The position numbers and the translations under genes were made by a program. DNA of 64,000 nucleotides from Miscanthus floridulus (lineage: Eukaryota; Streptophyta; Magnoliopsida; Poales; Poaceae), in assembly GCF_019320115.1 (NCBI RefSeq), contig NC_089583.1, forward strand, positions 77,129,739 to 77,193,738, written 5' to 3'. The notes below the pieces were generated by a model. The model worked only from the letters and a program-made list of their open reading frames with translations. It searched no databases and was not told the DNA's origin. The stretch's first letter is position 1. Each line of letters starts with the position of its first letter. Shown here in pieces: positions 23,801-34,560 of the stretch.

Positions 23801-25502
23801 CATGTCATTCCTTATGCATCCATGGTATTTATCTTTTGCATCGGCATGCAATAGGTGTACCGGAAGGAGTGACCCTGCTGGAATTCGAGGAACTGAGCGA
23901 GCAGCAGCAGCCGACACCGGAGATTCAGGAGGAGCAGACTTCAGGAGAAGTGCCAGACAAGGTCGCCGTTGAGTGCCCAGATCACCGTCCGTGCAACTTT
24001 GTGAAAGGCAAGCCCCGGAGCATATTAAGCCTCCTAATTTCTGAAATGCAGTTACAGTATTATTATTACATATATTGTTGCATTAAGTTTAGGTGTTGGA
24101 TGCAAACACTTGCTGCATTGGTTATTCAATCCTTGTCCAGATATTGTTACCTTGAATCCTATGTAGCTCAGGCTCATGTAGTGCTTAGCCCTGCTTAAAC
24201 ACGATAGAAGTTAGGTGATTTCCTGTCACCTGCGAGATATAGGAAGATACATGTGGCACGGTTGGCTATATTTGCTATCGTGGAAAAGAACCAGTCTTAA
24301 TTTGAAATGAAGACCGGATGGAGGCTTGCCGGTTTGTAGTGACTCCGTCTACGTCGCTTAAGGACTGGTTCTTAGAGCCTTTCCTGTTCATGTTGAACGC
24401 ATGCCTCTCTCTTAGCTGGCCAGGTCTGGAGACCGACCGTGAAGCCGAGTAGCTCAACTCAGGCCGGGAGTCGATAAGTATAAAGTACGCCTCGGAAGGG
24501 AGCCGTAGGCATGAGTCCAAGGGCAGGTGATTTAAAAATCCTGATCGTCCTAGCAGAAGGGTAATCCCTGAGAGCGCTGGCGCTGATCAAACCCATGAAT
24601 TTGGTTCCTAAGTTGTACCAAAGGTAACCCACAGCTACCCTTGCTAAGTATGCCAGGGTGAGAGTTAGGAATACCCCCTCAGCTGAGTTGTAATTCGATT
24701 CGAGTCGCCGTCTCTCCCGGTTAGTGAGAACTTGACGGGCTTATCTTCAATGTAGATACACTTAATAACATAATGGTTCGGAAATGGATATGATGATGAC
24801 AATCTTATTATACCTGCTATGGTTAATATTGTTTGCTCCTAATAAGTGAGTGCTCTAGTACAGGTGCTAATCTAGTGGACAGGTAAATAATGATAAGCTT
24901 GATGCTAAGTTTAAATTGGTTACTATAATCATAAGCTCTTTTATGCAACTGTGTCAAGCTAGCCCACCTAAAAAGCCTTGCATGATCCTTGGTGTCTTTT
25001 ATTTCTAGTTTTGACGGGTAAGTCTAGCTGAGTACCTTCTCGTACTCAGAGTTTATCTCCCACCTGTTGCAGATGACCAGTTCTACTTTGGTTGCTGCAA
25101 GTACTGCCTTCTCCTAGCTAGGGATGAAGACTAGACAGTTGGGCACGGTCTCTACTAGTTCTCGTACCTGATAATGCTTTTGTGGGACATGACTTAGACT
25201 TGGCAATGTAATTGAAAACTATGATGTTTGTACCAAACTATGTTGCTTCCGCACACTCAAACTTGGTTTGTAATATTCTATTTCAACTTTGATGGATGTA
25301 ACCCGAATGCTAATTGTGAAATGTTGTAATGGATGATGTGTTGTGTTGAATCACTACGATCTTGGTTTGTATGTCGAGAGTTGGTTGAAATCCTTCGTGA
25401 TTTCCGGACTACCGGGATTATGGGAGCTTAAGTACAGGAATTTGATCACTTCGGTGATTGTTTTTGTACTTACGTTCTTATGATTTGGTCGGTTCTGTTA
25501 CA
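20811..25502 (+). repeat. 3' LTR of Tekay-type element
   Basis: The LTR is 4692 bp and matches 9989-14664 over its full length. The first two bases are TA instead of TG, one substitution at the terminus. Differences concentrate in the GC-rich block (about 21700-22540), where many are C/T or G/A, and a short insertion is present near 22510. The coding-like patch at about 23856-24030 is open here but has a TAG in the 5' copy. Confidence 0.92.
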
Positions 25503-25507
25503 TTTGG

Positions 25508-26867
25508 TGCTAACTTTGTTGATCCACCGCCTGCCCAAGGCAAGCCCCGGTGCATTACCCATATTTTATGATCACTGAATATATATATGATGTGCATTTA
25601 TGTTACATGCATTTTATGGGAACTACATGCATAAATACATCTACCTATGAGTCCTACTAGTACAGGTCGAGTAGCTGCTATGCTTAGGATTTTGGTAGTG
25701 CGAGTAACCTGCCGTTACTCGCAATAGGTGATAATTATGATCACTCATGATAAAATGGTGGAAAGGAAAAATGGTGACCGGGTAGGGATATGGTTTGGGT
25801 ATTAGTGGGTATAAGAGGTTGTGTCCTGTGGCCAACAGGGCATAACTTGGTTACACGTTTTCCCTGTCTGTGTCGGTTAAGGATCGGCCGTTGCATAAGG
25901 CTCTAGGCAAGTCATAGATTTATTATCGTGAGCACATACTTGGGTATGGGCGCATGGAAGACTTGTTGCTCTCTAGTCATGGGTTTTGGCTCTTTCTAGA
26001 CTGACTGATTGAGGGTGGGGATGGTGGAGGTCCCTGCATCGCACTAAGTCCATGACTTAGGAGCGGGGGCTTAGAGTCTAGGTTTGGATGGAGACCTAGA
26101 CCCCAGGACAGGAGGGTGATGGGTTGGTCCTGCTTGTGCCTGGGGTACAAGTGGGGAGTGTGTTTTCGGGGTACCCAGCTGGGGGCATTGATTCACGAAT
26201 CACCGGGCAATCCAGTATGACTTGTCTACGGTTTAGCATCATAGTAAGAACTGAAAGCTGGAAGATGATGAAATGGAACTAATTGCTCAACTTTTGCTTG
26301 AAAGTAGAATAGGTGCTTACATAGAATGACTAGATAATAAATTAACATGGCTATAAATAATAACATAAATAAAGACTCGCTATTAGTATTGCTTTCAGCA
26401 AAAATAAAACCAGCAAACCATAAAGCTTTGCATATCCCTTAGAGTTAGGAAATTATTCCCACTAGTCAGATAAGTCTTGCGAGTACATTGTGTACTCAGG
26501 GTTTATTTACCCCTGTTGCAGGTAATGCTTGAGGAGTACCATTGTGTGAAGGATTCTTCTAGTGGGCACAGACAGATCCTTATTCCTTATCGCTAGATAT
26601 TTATTTTTATTTCGCTGTTTAATATTCCACACTCTGACTTTGGAAATGTAATAATGTACTTTTTATGCACTCTGAATGTATGAAATGGATTAATTATTGT
26701 AACTCATTCTCATTATTGGATCCTTGGGGAAAAATGTGGATCTTTCGGGTTCTCCCTTGGGGTGTGCCCGATGGATACCACCAGTTGTAGCTTGCTTTCG
26801 GGGTGCTTAGTGTCTGGTGGAAGATGAGCGCCTCTGTAAGTGTGTTATTTTGGGCAGTTCTACCAAA
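25508..26867 (+). mobile_element. Solo LTR of a Tekay-like Gypsy family, right part
   Basis: This continues the LTR interrupted at 9988, since TTTGG at 25503-25507 is the duplicated target. The first bases after the junction include GGCAAGCCCCGG, a string also present at the equivalent point of the nested element's LTR (24008 region). The end is unusual: the base pair before GATAG reads AA, not the expected CA, so the terminus has mutated or the true edge is a few bases off. Confidence 0.7.
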
Positions 26868-28233
26868 GATAGTTGTAAGAAACAAAGCAAGATTAGTCGC
26901 TCAAGGTTACACTCAAGTTGAAGGTCTTGACTTTGAAGAAACATATGCCCCGGTTATAAGATTGGAAGCAATTAGGATCTTGTTAGCCTATACTTGTACC
27001 CACAACATCAAGCTCTATCAAATGGATGTCAAGAGTGCATTTCTCAATGGTTACATCAATAAAGAAGTATATGTTGAGCAACCTCTCGGTTTTGAAGATG
27101 AAAAGAAACCCAACCATGTTTACAAGTTGAGAAAGGCTTTGTATAGATTGAAACAAGCACCAAGAGCATGGTATGAGAGATTGACGGATTTTCTACTCTC
27201 TAAAGGATTCAAGATGGGAAAGGTTGACACCACTCTCTTCACCAATAAGCTTGGAAATGACTTGTTTGTATTGCAAATCTATGTTGATGATATCATATTT
27301 GGGTCAACAAACCAAGATTTTTATGAGGAGTTTGGCAAGATGATGGCAAGTGAGTTTGAGATGTCCATGATTGGAGAGCTTAGTAACTTCCTTGATCTTC
27401 AAATCAAGCAAATGAAGAATGGCACATTTGTGTGTCAAGGCAAGTACATCAAGGACATGCTCAAGAAGTTTGGAATGGATTATGCTAAAGCCATTAGCAC
27501 ACCAATTGGGACAAATGGCAACTTGGATAGTGATACAAGTGGTAATCTAGTGGATCAAAAGATGTATCGGTCTATGATTGGAAGCCTACTCTATATGACC
27601 GCATCAAGGCCGGATGTTATGTTTAGTGTATGCATGTGTGCAAGATTTCAAGCCTCACCAAGAGAAATTTATTTGAAGGCAACAAAAAGAATATTGAGGT
27701 ACTTGAAGCATACATAGAATGTTAGTTTGTGGTATCCCAAAGGAGCAAAGTTTGAGCTAGTTGGTTACTCTGACTCGGATTATGTGGGATGCAAGGTCGA
27801 AAGGAAGAGCACCTCAGGCATATGTCAATTGTTAGGAAGATCACTTGTTTCATGGTCATCAAATAAACAAAATAGTGTTGCATTACCAACCGCCGAAGCC
27901 AAATACATATCTGCTGGTAGTTGTTGTGCACAAATACTTTAGATGAAGGCAACTTTGAGTGACCTTAGAATCAAGTTCAAGAAAGTGCCATTGCTATGAG
28001 ATAATGAGAGTGCAATCAAGTTAACCAACAATCCAGTTCATCATGCAAGAACAAAACACATTGATGTCTACCACCATTTCATAAGAGATCACCAACAAAA
28101 AGGGGACATTTGCATTAAGAGTATAGGCACCGAAGATCAACTTGCCGATATCTTCACCAAGCCACTTGATGAGAAAAGGTTTTGCAAGCTAAGAAATGAA
28201 TTGAACATACTTAACTTCTCAAATATGTGTTGA
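26868..28233 (+). pseudogene. Sirevirus-like pol, reverse transcriptase and RNase H part
   Basis: This continues the interrupted pol after the second GATAG target copy. The first residues are [13 protein letters not shown]. The YVDD catalytic box is at 27280-27291, and [11 protein letters not shown] lies about 45 residues before it. A TAG at 27715 breaks the frame. RNase H follows (YSDSDYVGCKVERKSTSG, then TKHIDV and the LADIFTKPL end) to a stop at 28231-28233. A Met at 26803 upstream lies in the solo LTR, so the apparent longer ORF is a chimera and not a gene. Confidence 0.88.
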
Positions 28234-29337
28234 TGCACCCCCACTTATATGACATGCCTCTCCTTTGAGCAATCCAAGGAAAAAGTTGATTGACATGGCA
28301 TACATCCTTGCTAAGGACATGTTTAGTGCATCTAGACATCTTTCACATTAAATAGGCTCATTCATGAAAATCAAATGAATTTGATGCTTGTATGGTACCA
28401 CTATTGCTTCTATGCTTAATTTGGTCTAGTGGTAGCATATAACATGTTTGTGGGCTTGTAAACCTAGTGTTAGATATAGAAAATGAGCTCTAAGTGTTTA
28501 ACTCAACATGGTACAAGATAACCCTTATTTGGAGGTGTGAAGAAGCTTGTCCTTGGATCAAACCGAGTTAAATATCTTTTACAAGTGATCTAGATTGAAC
28601 CAAATTGGAAAAATGATCCTCACTTCACATGGTTTCACTTCAACCTATCTAAAATTTGAGCTCACCTTTTGTGCTAATTGTTGACAAAGGGGGAGAAAAA
28701 TTCACAAAGATAGTAAGATAGGAGGAGCAAACAAATGAAATGACATTGTAAGGGGATAAATCAAAATTGTATACAAGTAGGGGGAGCAAGCTCATAAACT
28801 TGTATGTTGCATTTTGAATGTGCATTTCATATATTTGCTTGCGTGACACAAGTTTTAAATTTAAATATCCATGCTTGTGTGGTGTATGTTAATTGAAGGT
28901 TTGAATGATGAAATGAAAAACTAGCATGCATAGGTTAAGTAACTAGACTCATGCTCACATTATGAAAACTAGACCCTCACTCCTAATGTTGATCTCATGG
29001 GGTATTCTAGTTTTTGTGTATGTCTAGTTACTAATGGTGCTAGGGATGGTATATTGGTGCACTCCGATTGGTATCATGCTTCAAAGGTCCATCTCTTATA
29101 CCTTAGCATTATTTGGTAGACATTGTCTCCTATATTTCCTATATAAGCATATGTGCAAGCTACAATCCAAACTCTTAGCACATATGTAGGGGGAGCAATT
29201 GCTACCATATGGAGTCATAAAACTTGTCCATTTCCTTTTACACATGGTAAATATGCTTGGACAAGCAATATGGATTCAATTAAAATTAATTCATATCTTT
29301 GTGAAAGGGTTGTCATCAATTACCAAAAAGGAGAGAT
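28234..29337 (+). other. Untranslated 3' segment of the Sirevirus-like element with repeated polypurine tracts
   Basis: There is no convincing ORF. Purine-rich tracts built on GGGGGAG occur at about 28684-28700, 28776-28791 and 29186-29197. The proximal tract AAAAAGGAGAGA abuts the 3' LTR at 29326-29337. Multiple tract copies before the 3' LTR are a known Sirevirus feature; only the last is expected to prime plus-strand synthesis. Confidence 0.7.
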
Positions 29338-31149
29338 TGAAAGCTCTAGTTTGGTTTTGGTGAATTGATGAAACCCTAAGTGCTAACCTAGTTTATCAAA
29401 GTGATTATGATATAGGTAGCACTACTCCAAGTGATTAAGCAAATAAAGATCAGGACATGATGATGGTGATGCTATGGTGATGATCACATGCTTGGACTTG
29501 AAAAGGAGAAAGAAAAACAAAAAGCTCAAGACAAAGGTGAAATTGATAGGAGCTTTTTGGTTTAGTGATCAAGACACTTAGAGAGTGTGATCACATTTAG
29601 GATCGATAGCCATAATATTAAGAGGGGTGAAACTCATATCAACATGCAGTTATCAAAGTGCCACTAGATGCTCTAACTCATTACTTATGCATTTAGGATC
29701 TAGTGGAAAGCTAACACCCTTGAAAATGTTTGTAAAAATATGCTAACACACATGCACAAGGTAATACACTTGGTGGTTAGCACATTTGAGCAAGGGTGTA
29801 GAAGTTGGTGAAATGAAGGAGGTGATAGTCACTAAGAAATAGTGACTGAACGTTGGTCCTGCATCTGGTCAGTGGTGCGCAGTGAAGGATGCCCTCGATC
29901 TCTTGACCAGATGCAGGTGACTGGACGTAGGCTAAACACTGTTTAGTGTCCGGTCATGCTGATGTGGCATCGCATAGAGGAAATAGTGAGTGATCGGACA
30001 TTGGGCGAGTTTGGTCGATGGTGACCGAACGCGTCCGGTCACAACTTAAATGTACTGATGACTGTTGAGATTGGGCGATTAGCGTTTGAAGCAGGGGACA
30101 CATGGCGTGTATCACGAGACCGAATGCTAGGGTCCTATGTCCGGTTGATCTGACCTATGTGTCCGGTCGCCTTGATTTTCAGTGGATTGAGGAGCCAACG
30201 GCTCTATTTCGTGGGGGCTTCTATTTAAGCACCATGGCCAGCTCAAGCTCACTCGCTTGGCCATTTGCATTAACATAGCAACCTTGTGAGCTTAGCCAAA
30301 GCCCTCCCACTCATCTCCATCATTGATTCATCATCTTTGTGAGATTGGGAGAGAATCCAAGTATATTGCTTGAGTGATTGCATCTAGAGGCACTTGGTAT
30401 TCGTGTTTTGCTATAGGATTCACTTGTTGCTCTTGGTGGTTGCCACCACCTAGATGGCTTGGTGCGGTGGAGGAGGATTGGCACAAGTTGGTGATTGTTC
30501 GTGGCCATCTCCGGTGATTATGAGGAGACTTGTACCTTCCCTGACAAAGCGCCGAAAGGTAACCCTAGTGGATTACTCGTGTCATTGAGTTACCTCACTT
30601 GTGGGTAGGTTATTGCGGTGTCCAATTATATGGACGAGGTTTGTGCAACACCTCTTAGCCACTGAACCACCAAATGTTAGTCGACACAACGGGGACATAG
30701 CGTGTTGGCAAGCACGTGAACCTCGGGAGAAAATTAGTTGTCTCTTGCCCTTTGGTATTCTCCCAGTGATTGATTTAGTATTCATCTTGTGATTAGTTCA
30801 CTCCTCTACACCGCGGTATAATCACCCTGCTCACTCATTTATATTCTTGCAAACTAGTTGTAGCATGCTCTTTAGTGTAATTAGAATTGAGAGCTTGCTT
30901 TGTAGTTTGAGTTCATCTAGTGGAGCTCTTTAGTGTAGCAAGTGTGAGAGCTCTTAGTGAGTAGTGACTTAGCAAATTGTGTGTCTAGTGATCATAGTAA
31001 CTAGAATTATTGGATAGGTGGCTTGCAACCCTTGTAGAGCTAGAGCAAGTTTGCATTTAGCTATTTGTTATACTAATAAAATTATTCTAGTTGATTTATA
31101 GATTTTTAAATAGGCTATTCACCCCCTCTAGCCATATTACGACCTTTCA
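29338..31149 (+). repeat. 3' LTR of Sirevirus-like element
   Basis: The LTR is 1812 bp, begins TGAAAGCTCTAG and ends ACCTTTCA. It aligns along its length with 1664-3571 but lacks some of the palindrome units. TAGTT follows immediately, matching GAGTT on the other side at four of five positions. Confidence 0.9.
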
Positions 31150-31734
31150 TAGTTGAAGACGCGTTAGCGACTGTGGTAATGGAATTGGGCAATAAACACA
31201 GTTGTTTCTTTCATGGCCTGCTAAGGACACTCCTAATGCAGACTCCACTATAGTTTCTATGGCAATTAATTACACCTCTATTTATTGATTTTTGCTGATG
31301 TGGCACTGCATTTATGGAAGAAAGAGAGAGAAAACACAAGAAACGACGTCTAAGATAGACTCTGAATCTAGGCTTCATCCGATGCCGAAGAAACCATGAG
31401 CCTTTTACCTATGTGTCATTAAAAAGTTTGTAATTACACATAAGCCATTAAAAAAGTTGACCGCACATAGGTGCCACTATTTTAAACTTCTTTGCCTTAC
31501 AAGACATTCCAACCAAATGCAGCGCTAATTGTGGCTAACAGATGGGGGAAAAGACAAGCATGCCCTCAGGAAGAAGAGGCTATCTAAAAACAGTGTTTGT
31601 CTCCTTGGTCATTCTCACTCCTAGTGTTTTGGCTCCAATCTGATTGGGCTTTGGCGCCAATCTGATGGGGCTTTGGCTCTAGAATATTGGTTTTCGCTAT
31701 TTGGTTCATAATCTAATGTTAGTTTGGTTTTCAG
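31150..31734. other. Intergenic DNA, no gene recognised
   Basis: The first bases, TAGTT, are the right flank of the Sirevirus-like element. The remainder is mixed-composition sequence with no coding signal on either strand that I can support. Confidence 0.5.
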
Positions 31735-32005
31735 GCTAGAGGTTGTCAGTACTATCAGTGGGAGGATGAAATGGGGGAGACTAGTGTATAGACAGTGGCT
31801 CCTATAGCACCTTTGTCTCCTATTCCTCTTCAGGCAGTGCCCGCACCAACTGCTATCCCTAGTCCCACTCCAATGGCTCATCTAGGAAGGTGGTCATGCT
31901 GGTGGAGGAGTAGTGCAAGATAGGGTTATGCAGCAACTCAGATGGATTGAGAAGCTAGTCTTTGTTGCCATCTTCCTTGTCTTGTATGCAATTATGACGA
32001 AGTAG
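31735..32005 (+). pseudogene. GRF-type zinc-finger protein fragment with C-terminal membrane segment
   Basis: A splice-acceptor-like TTTTCAG precedes an exon reading ARGCQYYQWEDEM. This resembles the second half of a GRF zinc finger, in which a Cys is followed by an aromatic Y/F-QWxDE block. A Pro-rich linker follows, then RWIEKLVFVAIFLVLYAIM, a hydrophobic anchor, and a stop at 32003-32005. In-frame stops and a frame change near 31920 break it, and the upstream half of the finger is not visible. Small GRF proteins of this layout are common in plants and are often found with transposons. The assignment rests on short motifs. Confidence 0.45.
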
Positions 32006-32494
32006 GGTCCTATGTATGTGTGTGTCACTATGTTTGTATGCTTGAATCAATGAATGAATGAGTCAATGATGGATGGATGAATGCAGTCCAGAAATATAAA
32101 ATTCTTAGATTATTCACTCACCAACATGCAAACCTTAATACATTACAAACATAAGCAGTGCTCATGGTTTAGATTGTTCACCAACATGCAACCCATAAAC
32201 CACAATTTCATCTAACACCAGTAGTTGTCTAGAGCAAGTACCATAAACTACATGTCCTAATCATGCAAAATATTATAGCTCCATTACATCAACATTTCAT
32301 ACCATCCAAATGATTTCATACCACAAAAGCTAAGGTGTTTTCCAGGAGTGGTGGAGTTACCTTTGTTCATTTCAGCAGCAGTTGCTTCTTGCTTCTGGTA
32401 TTTGCAGCTAGGCTGCAAGGGGCAGCTAGAGCCTTGCTACTTGTTCCTCTAGCTAGAGCGACAGACACATCTTTCCTTGGTGTAAGCTACTTCT

Positions 32495-34560
32495 TCAATC
32501 CAATCTTCCTTCTTGGTGTATGAACTGTAGCAGTTGAAGCTTCCTGTGGCTCATGCTGAACTGCAGCATCTTCAATATAAGGGGCAAGGTGCACAGCTTG
32601 GATAGGAATTGGTTCATTGGATCCAATTCTAGATCTTGTGGTACATGAGACATGAAGTTTTGTGTGGGTTGTTGGCATTGCAAACAATTAGAAAGAAATA
32701 GAGAAGTGGCATACCTGCTAGAGAAAGGAGTAGTAATAGAGACTGAAGTACTTATTACTTCTCCCTTAGATTTGGAGGCAGGTGATGAAGAAGAGGATTT
32801 TCTCTTTATTTTCTTGTGTACAACATTCTCCACTGCCTCATTGGGAGGGAACATCATCCCTATGGCCACAACAATGCTTGACTCTATGTTAGCTTTAGCT
32901 GCTTTTTTCTGCCTCTTCTTTGGCAAACTCCTGTAGCTAAAATTTTAGTTATGTTAGATTATTTAATGCAGTTCATATTATATATGAATAAATGTAACTG
33001 AGAGAAGTTCACCTGTCAGCCTCCATTACAGCTATGTCTGCTGGACTACCATTCTTGCAGGTGTACTAGTGGTGCCCTAACTCATGGCATATTGGACACT
33101 CATGCCTCTTCGGTTTCTTCCTGCTACCTCCATCAACTGCCCCTTTGTACATGTTGTTTCTTCTACCAGCTATGGACTTAAGCAAAGGAGGATGCATGAA
33201 GAATCCATGTGTGGCATCAGGCCACATAGACTTGTCAGGTGATCATACAAATTTTTACCATTGAACCTTTTCTTAAAAATTTGTACTAAATACCAAATGC
33301 ACTCTCTATGTTCAGCATGTGGAAAGACCTCCCTAACACCATGCATTACTGCCTGCCCACAGTCTATGCAGAATGTCAGACCAGGTGGGGTGCCTATTGC
33401 TTCCTTTAACCTTTCCATCAACCAAACCCAGTTTTTATTTGTTTTAGAATCAATGACACCTATTGCTACTAGGTACATCCAGTTGTGCGCATCAACTACA
33501 CAAGCAATGCACAACTAGCCCCTGAACTTTCCACACAAGAAAGTGCTATCTACTGCCAAATATGGCCTACAACCTCTAAGGAAGCCATCAACACATGGTT
33601 TCAGAGCTAAAAAGAACATATTAAACTTAATCTGATTATTGATGGTGTGGTGATCAATCACAACAAATGAATCAGGATGTTTCATCTTGTTAGGCCTTGA
33701 ATCTATACAGGTTATCAAAGCTTTTATTCTAGGGCCCATACAATTTATCCAATGCAAGATTCTTACCATTCCACACCCTCCTGTACAGTATCAAGATTTT
33801 GTACTAATCCTTCAGCCTCCTTTGGAGTTCAGTAGCACCAACAGTTGCATCTTCTTTTAACCAGTCAATCACTTGTTCATAGATCCAAAACTATGTAACC
33901 CCTTTACATACGCCAGACATCCTTTTGCTTTGACAGGTATGGGGATATGGGTTCCTCTTCACCTGCAAATGACATAAAATGAAATGCTTATATCTAAAAA
34001 TAACTGATAGATAAAAAAGCATACAAATTAGAAACTAACATATTATCTTAATTGATTCATCATCCTTCATGGTTGAGACATGAATTCTTCACCTGCAGCC
34101 CTCAGTATTCCCATAGCAGTAAACTTTGTACCTTCCTGTGTCACTCTTTTCAATGTCATAATGAAACTTATGTTTAACAGCATGTGAAGCTAAAGCCAGC
34201 TTAAATACATACATGTCTATACACACTGTCTGCTGTCATAGGAGGATCCTTCTTGTCATACTCAGCATCAGGCATATGATTAGGCTCACTATCTTTAACA
34301 ATGGCATCTACATCCTCCATTTCATAATCATCATCATCATTAGACACAGATTCATCATCACTATCTGTTTCACAGTATGTATATGCATCAGATCCTTCAC
34401 CATCTCTTTGTTTGCTGCAACCTTGACTTTAAGGTTTTGGAGGTGGTGGATGTTGAGGAACAAGGTCTATATACAGCCCTTTCTCATCAACACCCATATG
34501 CTCATTTGATGGGTTTGGGTTAGGGAGGTATTCATCATCTGCAATTTCACTCTGGGTATG
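32495..34560 (-). pseudogene. MuDR/Mutator-like (MULE) transposase remnant
   Basis: Read on the minus strand, the pieces occur in the normal MULE order. An acidic N-terminal region (about 34530-34230) comes first. The MuDR DNA-binding domain (FKLALASHAVKHKF, then KVYCYGNTEGC; about 34215-34040) follows. The transposase core spans 33769-33190, with YLAVDSTFLCGKFRG carrying the first Asp and VFPHAEHREC further on. A C-X2-C-X4-H-X4-C zinc knuckle lies at about 33110-33060, and a basic Ser-rich tail at 32926-32495. Stops and frame changes separate every block, so it is dead. No terminal inverted repeats were identified. Confidence 0.8.

Larger units (their letters stand above)
9989..25502 (+). 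mobile_element. Tekay-type Ty3/gypsy chromovirus with long LTRs
   Basis: The element is flanked by a perfect TSD, TTTGG at 9984-9988 and 25503-25507. The LTRs are about 4.68 kb each and nearly identical; by my reading the first 300 bp differ at three positions. The internal region (14665-20810) contains a PBS, an extra ORF at 15422, and gag, protease, reverse transcriptase, RNase H, integrase and chromodomain all in one frame, with 15 in-frame stops and no frameshift. Domain order and sequence style fit the Tekay (Del) lineage of chromoviruses. High LTR identity means a recent insertion, the youngest of the nest. Confidence 0.92.
1664..31149 (+). mobile_element. Sirevirus-like Ty1/copia LTR retrotransposon, split by nested Gypsy insertions
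   Basis: Two related LTRs (1664-3571 and 29338-31149) bound the element. Both begin TGAAAGCTC and end GACCTTTCA. The flanks are GAGTT on the left and TAGTT on the right, a decayed 5-bp target-site duplication. The order gag, integrase, reverse transcriptase, RNase H is Copia. A long gag with two zinc knuckles, purine-tract repeats before the 3' LTR and CCGG-type palindromes in the LTR fit the Sirevirus group of grasses (established features, seen here). After removal of the 6939-26867 insertion, about 9.6 kb remain. Protease and the N-terminal integrase are missing, so the copy cannot be autonomous. Confidence 0.9.

Noticed and set aside
26803..26872. Apparent N-terminal extension of the Copia RT ORF
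   Set aside because: The bases before 26868 belong to the solo LTR, so the Met start is a junction artefact.
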